11,085 nt of DNA, taken from JAWLFI01 sp964626595. Its GTDB lineage: Bacteria > Bacteroidota > Bacteroidia > Chitinophagales > Saprospiraceae. Where the stretch lies: contig CAZVFU010000072.1 in NCBI GenBank assembly GCA_964626595.1, positions 1-11,085 on the forward strand, read 5' to 3'. Each line of letters starts with the position of its first letter. Position 1 is the stretch's first letter. Positions 6,063 through 11,085 of the stretch are shown piece after piece. A model generated the notes under the pieces. The model was not told the origin of the DNA. It did not search any database and saw nothing but the letters and a program-made list of their open reading frames with translations. The position numbers were made by a program, and so were the translations under genes.

Positions 6063-8651
6063 TTATCGGACCAGGTACACCGTTCCTTTCCATACGCTCG
6101 TACCTCCGGCATCGTCGTAAGTAGATATATATAACAAGTAAAAACCCTCCGGTGCAATGAGTTCATCGCGCTGACTCCCATCCCAAACCAACTGCGCATT
6201 CCCACTGAGCCCATAGTTATTGTGCACCTGTTTTATCAGTTGTCCATCCGGGCGATATACGGAAAATGTGATTCGCGGTAAGGGCCGATCCGAATCTCCA
6301 TGTTGATATTCGATCAGAGCTACATCTTCCATTCCATCGCTATTAGGAGAAAAAGTAGGTGATAAAAGCTGAAAACCATCCGCAAGATTCTCAGGCGGCT
6401 CTACCTGTTGAGAATTGGGCCCGGTAGGTGTACCATAATCCTCACTCTCTGCCGCGCTTTGCCAATTGTTTATGGCGCAGCCTGAAACATCCCAGCGCAT
6501 GCGCTCCAGAGATACGCCGCGCTCAGACCTTAGAAATCCGGAATGCCATTCGTTACTGTAGCAGCTGCTGTCCAATAAGGTCGCTTCAGCACCGAAAACA
6601 TGCCATAGCTGGAGTTGCCCGGTGTCCCGATCCAGGGAAGGTAAATCCACCTCTAAGGTCTGTAGGGGAAAGGGAGCCGAATAAACCTCATTCACTTCAA
6701 TGCGGTTATCGGTCAAAACCATATATTGCCCAGGCAAAATCTGATTGGGTCTGCTGATCGTCAAGCGATCCTGGCCACTAGATTTAAAAATATCTAATAC
6801 TAAATAAGTAAAGTCGAAAACACGATCAGTTGGATTATAAATCTCCACCCATTGACTCTCCCCTACGTTGGGGTTAAACATGATCTCGCTGATTAGCAAA
6901 TCCCCGGGCCCCGGCGTAGCAGGCAAACTAAACTGAATAGATTGGCTCATAGCTATGGGCTCCTGCAAGCAATTCAAAAAACTACCCTCCAGATTTAAAG
7001 TATACAATTGTCCCATCTCCACGGGATCTGCCAACTCTAATCTTAACAAACGAGGATCTGCTGCATCCACATTGACCTCTGTAATATTATTATCGTTTGG
7101 ATCTAGAGATAGCATATCCACATCAATATCCCCGCGACGTAGCCATTGATTAAACTCGACAACAATTATATTGTCATCTGTAATTTGAACTAAAAGGGGT
7201 TTTAGCGGATCCATAAAATCTGATGCATTCAGGCTATTGGCCTGGCCCGGAGTGCCCCCCAGAGGGGCTAAAGATGCTGCATAGGCAGGCTCTCCACTGC
7301 ACGGAAAATGCGGACTGATCAGTTCCAAACTCCACCCCCGGTCTTTATTCGAGTCCTTATACCAGTTATCGGTATAGTCTACCCCGTGAATAAATTGGCC
7401 TTGATTCGAAAGCTGAATGTAGTCTTGACTATTGCGCAATATCGGCATCCCCATCACTTCCACCACCTGTCCATAAGATGAAAAAAGGTCTCCATCTCCA
7501 ACCTCGCAGACAATAATGTACGCCCCGGGCTCCAGAACAACATCAGGAAAGGAAGTTATCCTCGCTTCGTTAAACAAGAAAAGTCCGTTTAGCTCTAAAT
7601 AATCTTCAGTGCGATTGTGGAGCTCAATATATTCTGCTTCGGGAAGGGAAGTCTCACTACCGGGCGCAATCATAAGCTCATTTATGACAAGCTCAAAGGG
7701 TTCTGGTGGGCGAGTCTCAAAAAATACGATTGGGATGTCTTCAGCAGAAGTAATATTTCCAGCTACATCGGTAACCCCCTCGATTCTCAGAGTATAGTCA
7801 ACCTCTGGCGTCAGGGGAGGATCAATTAGAAGTTGAAGGGTATCGGGTCCACTCAACTCCACTTCAATCGAAAAGGAACCTGGAGAAAGAGTCGCCCCCA
7901 CTCCGCTGATATCTATCCGCTCGCTATATAAAAGGTCAATTTGATTCGCCGTAACCGTCAGATTGCGTCGAACAGGAGGACTCATATCCGGCCTGGATCG
8001 GTCAATTCGAACATCATCAAAGAAAAAGCGATCAGATCGGGTGGAAGTGAAATTGCACTTCACCCCCGATACAAGTTGTGCGCCGCCGCCAAAGGCGCTA
8101 TCTATGACCCGAAGTGTGTCACTAAATTCCACCTCCCCATCATATGCTGCGGCAATTGTAAAGGTGTCTGTTAAGCGTACAACCTGAAAACGAACCTGAA
8201 CCGGATCTATAGCTACCGCCCCTTCTCGCATCCGACCAAGGACCGTCGAGTTCCCATTTTCGTAGCGAATAAATTCTACGGCATCAGAATCAGCACTTTC
8301 TCCCCATCGTAAGCCATACCCATTCAGTTCGTCAAGATCAGCAGTAGTACTTTGCAAAACCCATTCCAGGCCATTACTATTTGAGGGGTTAAAGGTCATA
8401 CGAGCCTCCATCTCCCACAAGGCGTCACGCGGAATTTGCGGCTCCACGTACAAAAATGAAGGGCTTTCAGATTGGGCATTCAGTTGAAGCTCCTCTTGAT
8501 CAGTAATCACAAAATCACTGCGATCTCCGGACCAGGCAGTTAAGTCTCCTGAGGAAAAGTCATCTGCAAACTGACCAAAAACGGATAAGCTTAAGCTAGT
8601 GAATAGCAAGGCAACCACCCCTCGAATCGCAATTAAATTTGTCCGTTTCAT
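6063..8651 (-). CDS. Secreted lamin-tail-domain protein with T9SS-like C-terminus
   Basis: This large exported protein has 862 residues from ATG 8651, or 865 from ATG 8660. The start MKRTNLIAIRG gives a proper signal peptide: basic n-region, hydrophobic core VVALLFTSLSLSV, and probable cleavage near FGQ/FADD. Numbering from 8660, residues 31-220 are a beta-rich, LamG/concanavalin-like domain beginning FADDFSSGDL. Residues 225-315 are an Ig-like (SbsA-type) domain with VDYTLRIEGVTDVAGN. Lamin-tail domain 1 spans about 323-475 (VINELMIAP, YIELHNRT) and a second Ig-like domain about 484-580. Lamin-tail domain 2 spans about 587-748 (LLISEIMFNP, WVEIYNPT). Residues 769-865 (FSPNSDG, WDGS, GTVYLVR) resemble the gliding-motility/type B C-terminal signal of type IX secretion. 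It is probably surface-bound or secreted; the ligand is unknown. It precedes elaA by 11 nt. Confidence 0.88.
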   Translation of the reverse strand: MKRTNLIAIRGVVALLFTSLSLSVFGQFADDFSSGDLTAWSGDRSDFVITDQEELQLNAQSESPSFLYVEPQIPRDALWEMEARMTFNPSNSNGLEWVLQSTTADLDELNGYGLRWGESADSDAVEFIRYENGNSTVLGRMREGAVAIDPVQVRFQVVRLTDTFTIAAAYDGEVEFSDTLRVIDSAFGGGAQLVSGVKCNFTSTRSDRFFFDDVRIDRSRPDMSPPVRRNLTVTANQIDLLYSERIDISGVGATLSPGSFSIEVELSGPDTLQLLIDPPLTPEVDYTLRIEGVTDVAGNITSAEDIPIVFFETRPPEPFELVINELMIAPGSETSLPEAEYIELHNRTEDYLELNGLFLFNEARITSFPDVVLEPGAYIIVCEVGDGDLFSSYGQVVEVMGMPILRNSQDYIQLSNQGQFIHGVDYTDNWYKDSNKDRGWSLELISPHFPCSGEPAYAASLAPLGGTPGQANSLNASDFMDPLKPLLVQITDDNIIVVEFNQWLRRGDIDVDMLSLDPNDNNITEVNVDAADPRLLRLELADPVEMGQLYTLNLEGSFLNCLQEPIAMSQSIQFSLPATPGPGDLLISEIMFNPNVGESQWVEIYNPTDRVFDFTYLVLDIFKSSGQDRLTISRPNQILPGQYMVLTDNRIEVNEVYSAPFPLQTLEVDLPSLDRDTGQLQLWHVFGAEATLLDSSCYSNEWHSGFLRSERGVSLERMRWDVSGCAINNWQSAAESEDYGTPTGPNSQQVEPPENLADGFQLLSPTFSPNSDGMEDVALIEYQHGDSDRPLPRITFSVYRPDGQLIKQVHNNYGLSGNAQLVWDGSQRDELIAPEGFYLLYISTYDDAGGTSVWKGTVYLVR

Positions 8652-8776
8652 ATCCTGCATTCCAACTATGATAACAATGATACTAATAATACTGTATTTT
8701 CAGAAGATTCCCTTCGTCTTTTCCCGACTTACGATATCCCATGCATAGGATTACCCAGAGGAAAACCGCCTTCTAT

Positions 8777-8806
8777 TTTGATTCTTCTCAGAAGGTCGTA
8801 TCTTTG
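8777..8806 (+). promoter_or_regulatory. Promoter of the coiled-coil/TRIC gene pair
   Basis: TTTG (8777-8780), 18 nt, TATCTTTG (8799-8806) matches both boxes of the Bacteroidota vegetative promoter exactly. The implied start is near 8811-8814, giving a leader of about 80 nt before the ATG at 8895. The leader contains CCGG arms (about 8852-8872) that could form a weak hairpin. Confidence 0.6.
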
Positions 8807-8894
8807 GAAACGCAGCTTTTGTAAGATAAGAAAAAAACAGGCACCGGGTACATCCGGGGCCTTTAACCGGAATGAACTTGAAAATTAAAAGAAG

Positions 8895-10265
8895 ATGAAA
8901 CGAAGACTCGTATTGTGGGGTGAGAATGCCGCCGAAGAAAAGCATTTATATGCAATTGATCTACAGGAAGAGAACAGTAAAGTGGAGATTTATGCTTTCC
9001 CATTGGAACAGGTGACCGAGACTTTCTCACAGGACATGATGAGCAAGTGGCGAAATGGCGAAGAACTCCCTTTTCCCGAAAAACATAAAACCTATGAGCG
9101 CCCGCTCAATTTATCCGAAACCTTATTGCCAGAAGATGTAAAGGTCGACCGAACAGACCTTGTAAACCGGGCCCAAACCGAATGGAATTTTGTCGTTATG
9201 TCCGGCAAACTTCAACAAGCTTACACTTCCGAACTGGAAGATATTAAAATGCGCATTGAACGGCTGGAAAGCTACGACAGTGGAATGTGGGAAGAGCTCA
9301 AAACCTTTTGGAATAAAGTGCAGACGCAAATTCGCGATAAAAACCTCTTTGGTGAGCAGGCAACTCAGCTTCGCAAAGCCACCGACGATGCATTCGATAT
9401 GATGAAAGCCCTTCGGAAAAAAATGAACGAGGCTTTTACCGAAGAGTCTGCGGAGCGCAAAGAAAAGTTCATGGCCTCACTCAAGGACATTGAACAAAAA
9501 GTGGAGAAAAATCTAGGACTCAAGCCTCTCTTTGAAGAATTAAAGTCCATTCAGCGCGACTTTAACAATACGAAGTTTATTCAGCGTCACCGCCAGGATG
9601 TCTGGAATAAGCTCGATGGCCTTTTTAAAGTCGTAAAGGAAAAGCGATTTGGCGATAAAGCGAGCACCAAAAACAGCCCCAAAGGCCGACTGGAAAACCG
9701 ATACAATGGCCTGCTGCGAGCCATGCAAAAGATGAAGAGCTCCATTGGACGGGACGAAAGCGATTTGAAATTTGAAAAGAAACGCATCGAAAAAACCGAT
9801 GGTCAGCTGGAATTACAAATGCGGCAAGCCAAGCTCAAAATGATTGAGGAACGCTTAAAGTCCAAGCAAACTAAATTGGACGACATGCTTAAGACCCAGA
9901 AAGAGCTCGAAGATAAGATCGAGCGCGAGATCGAAAAAGAGCGTCAGGCCGAATTGGCAAAAGAAAAACAACAAGCAGCGGAAGAAGCCAAAAAGAAAAT
10001 TCAGGCACAAATGGAGTCCGACCGAAAAAAGCGAAGTCAGGAAGAAGAGGCCAAAATTCAGGCGGCAGCAGAACGCATTCAATCCGACAAAAAAGCGCCC
10101 GAAACAGAGTCAACCCCTGAGCCGGACACCGCCTCAAAGGAAAAAGAAAAGACCGAGCCAAAAGCAGAGGACAAAGAAGATGTGGCGGCCGAAAAGCCTG
10201 AACATGCCTCATCATCCGCTGTGGAAGCCGCTGCCACCGTCGCAGCTATTTTAGAAGAAGAGTAG
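8895..10265 (+). CDS. Charged coiled-coil protein, DUF349-like central region
   Basis: The 456-residue protein belongs to no family I can name with certainty. Residues 1-100 look globular (RRLVLWGEN, LYAIDL, VEIYAFPLEQV). Residues 104-255 are helical with evenly spaced Trp/Phe, and FIQRHRQDVWNKLDGLFKVVKEKR (228-251) recalls DUF349 three-helix repeats. Residues 287-398 form a long, highly charged coiled coil. Residues 399-456 are a Pro/Glu/Lys-rich disordered tail ending in an Ala-rich AVEAAATVAAILEEE segment. There is no signal peptide or membrane helix, so a cytoplasmic structural or nucleic-acid-associated role is possible. Tandem stops (TAG TAA) end it, and a TRIC-family gene follows after 12 nt. 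A strong promoter match lies upstream. Confidence 0.85.
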   Translation: MKRRLVLWGENAAEEKHLYAIDLQEENSKVEIYAFPLEQVTETFSQDMMSKWRNGEELPFPEKHKTYERPLNLSETLLPEDVKVDRTDLVNRAQTEWNFVVMSGKLQQAYTSELEDIKMRIERLESYDSGMWEELKTFWNKVQTQIRDKNLFGEQATQLRKATDDAFDMMKALRKKMNEAFTEESAERKEKFMASLKDIEQKVEKNLGLKPLFEELKSIQRDFNNTKFIQRHRQDVWNKLDGLFKVVKEKRFGDKASTKNSPKGRLENRYNGLLRAMQKMKSSIGRDESDLKFEKKRIEKTDGQLELQMRQAKLKMIEERLKSKQTKLDDMLKTQKELEDKIEREIEKERQAELAKEKQQAAEEAKKKIQAQMESDRKKRSQEEEAKIQAAAERIQSDKKAPETESTPEPDTASKEKEKTEPKAEDKEDVAAEKPEHASSSAVEAAATVAAILEEE

Positions 10266-10277
10266 TAATCGGCGACT

Positions 10278-10889
10278 GTGGAGATATTCATCTATATTTT
10301 GGATATTGCAGGTACATTCGTATTTGCGATAAGCGGAGTCCTCGTTGCTCGCAATAATAATATTGACGTATTTGGCGCGGCCATTCTTGGCTTTGTCACT
10401 GCCATCGGAGGAGGAACTTTACGAGACGTCATGATTGGCAGCACGCCCGTCGGCTGGATGCTCAACCTCCACTACCTCATCACCATTGCCATAGGTATTT
10501 TAGCGGCTATTTTCCTGAAACGCTACATCGCCCGCCTCACCAAAACCATGTTCCTATTTGACGCCATAGGTATTGGCCTCTTCACTGTGCTTGGCCTGGA
10601 AAAAACACTAGCCGTCGGCCTTCCTCCCATCATCGCCATCATGATGGGGACTGTCAGCGCCGTCTTTGGTGGAGTCCTGCGCGATGTTCTCGTAGACCGT
10701 ATACCCCTCATATTCCGCTCCGAGATTTACGCCACGGCCTGTTTCCTCGGCGCCATACTATATTTTGTTCTTGACGCTTTCGGCCTGCCCTCATACATCA
10801 TTCTCTCCGCTTGCATCCTTTTCATCATCCTCATCCGCATATTTGCCGTACGCTACAATTGGGTCCTTCCCGTTTTGTACGACGATTGA
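10278..10889 (+). CDS. TRIC/UPF0126 family cation channel
   Basis: The 203-residue membrane protein has about seven helices and the two-fold internal repeat of the TRIC (UPF0126, YicG-like) family. Each half carries the glycine-rich motif: GGGTLRDVMIG (44-54) and GGVLRDVLV (131-139). The family start pattern DIAGTFVFAISGVLVA is present (9-24). Prokaryotic TRIC proteins form trimeric monovalent-cation channels, and some members are associated with small-molecule transport. The start is GTG (10278-10280); no ATG further in would keep the first helix. It lies 12 nt after the coiled-coil gene and is probably cotranscribed with it. Third codon positions are C-rich compared with the AT-rich hemolysin III gene at the other end of the window. 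Confidence 0.92.
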   Translation: MEIFIYILDIAGTFVFAISGVLVARNNNIDVFGAAILGFVTAIGGGTLRDVMIGSTPVGWMLNLHYLITIAIGILAAIFLKRYIARLTKTMFLFDAIGIGLFTVLGLEKTLAVGLPPIIAIMMGTVSAVFGGVLRDVLVDRIPLIFRSEIYATACFLGAILYFVLDAFGLPSYIILSACILFIILIRIFAVRYNWVLPVLYDD

Positions 10890-10930
10890 TAGGTCCAGCC
10901 TTCCTTTCCAAAGTGCGAGTTAAGATTATT

Positions 10931-11085
10931 TGGGCGTGCCCCCCGAGGCTCCGCCGCTGGCAGAGCTGGAGTACGTGCCCATGAGAACATTAGAGCCTCG
11001 GGGGTCGGGCCCCTCCGGGGTGCCGTCCTCGAGGGGCTGCGCCACCTCGGGACCGCCTAAAGGCGCCCTCCGTACCCCTCACGCA
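10931..11085 (+). repeat. GC-rich structured element, reaching the window edge
   Basis: The element begins 42 nt past the TRIC stop and has strong, ordered complementarity. CCCCCGAGGCT (10940-10950) pairs perfectly with AGCCTCGGGGG (10994-11004) over a 43-nt loop, followed by TCGGGCCCC. GTCCTCGAGG (11025-11034) then pairs with CCTCGGGAC (11045-11053) with one bulge. Last is a small hairpin GCCT-AA-AGGC (11055-11064). It ends ACCCCTCACGCA at the window edge. The layout GGGCGTGCC, hairpin, TCGGGC, variable part, CCCTCACGCA resembles dispersed elements that I recall from many Bacteroidota genomes; I cannot give a verified family name. It has no reading frame of note. It may act as a 3'-end RNA structure, but no T-run terminator is visible. 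Confidence 0.5.

Noticed and set aside
6428..8187. Several plus-strand open frames opposite the lamin-tail gene
   Set aside because: They are short, rich in Arg/Ser, lack motifs and are fully antisense to a coherent 860-residue protein.
8675..8704. Promoter for the lamin-tail gene (TATCATTG on the minus strand)
   Set aside because: There is one mismatch in the -7 box and no TTG at the right distance, so it is too weak to annotate.
9540..10291. Minus-strand open frames opposite the coiled-coil gene
   Set aside because: The Phe/Leu/Ser-rich translations are the expected antisense of Lys/Glu-rich codons.
1..11085. CRISPR array, tRNA/rRNA genes or a defence system
   Set aside because: No regularly spaced direct repeats, no tRNA cloverleaf or rRNA sequence, and no nuclease/helicase/effector cluster were seen.

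Overview
The window looks like chromosomal DNA of a member of the Bacteroidota. The evidence is a PadR/PspC-domain gene pair, a large secreted lamin-tail protein whose C-terminus resembles a type IX secretion sorting domain, and several upstream regions with the Bacteroidota-type promoter pattern (TTG/TTTG, about 18-21 nt, TAnnTTTG) rather than an E. coli-like -35/-10. Shine-Dalgarno sequences are weak or absent, which also fits. A Saprospiria-like lineage is my impression only; nothing here proves it.

Layout. Positions 1-571 hold no convincing gene. They contain a repeat-rich patch: a 348-bp inverted-repeat unit with internal copies of its own terminal sequence, a 50-bp palindromic element inside it, and a GC-rich hairpin next to the 3' end of the first gene. 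Next comes a PAQR/hemolysin III membrane protein (minus strand). A divergent small membrane protein (plus strand) ends tail-to-tail, with a 4-nt overlap, against a YgjP-like zinc metallopeptidase gene. That gene is the downstream partner of prfC (release factor 3), joined to it by an ATGA overlap. A second minus-strand operon encodes a PadR repressor and a PspC-domain membrane protein, preceded by a promoter embedded in dyad repeats. A 350-bp gene-free stretch follows. Then comes a third minus-strand pair: a secreted two-lamin-tail-domain protein followed by an ElaA-type N-acetyltransferase. From a divergent promoter, a plus-strand pair encodes a 456-residue charged coiled-coil protein and a TRIC/UPF0126 channel. 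The window ends inside a GC-rich, strongly self-complementary element downstream of the TRIC gene.

How the genes work together. Most of the window is ordinary housekeeping and envelope biology: translation termination, stress or envelope sensing (PadR/PspC), membrane proteins, and surface or secreted protein export. I see no defence island, CRISPR array, tRNA, rRNA or complete insertion sequence. The least explained material is at the two ends (non-coding structured repeats) and in the coiled-coil/TRIC gene pair.
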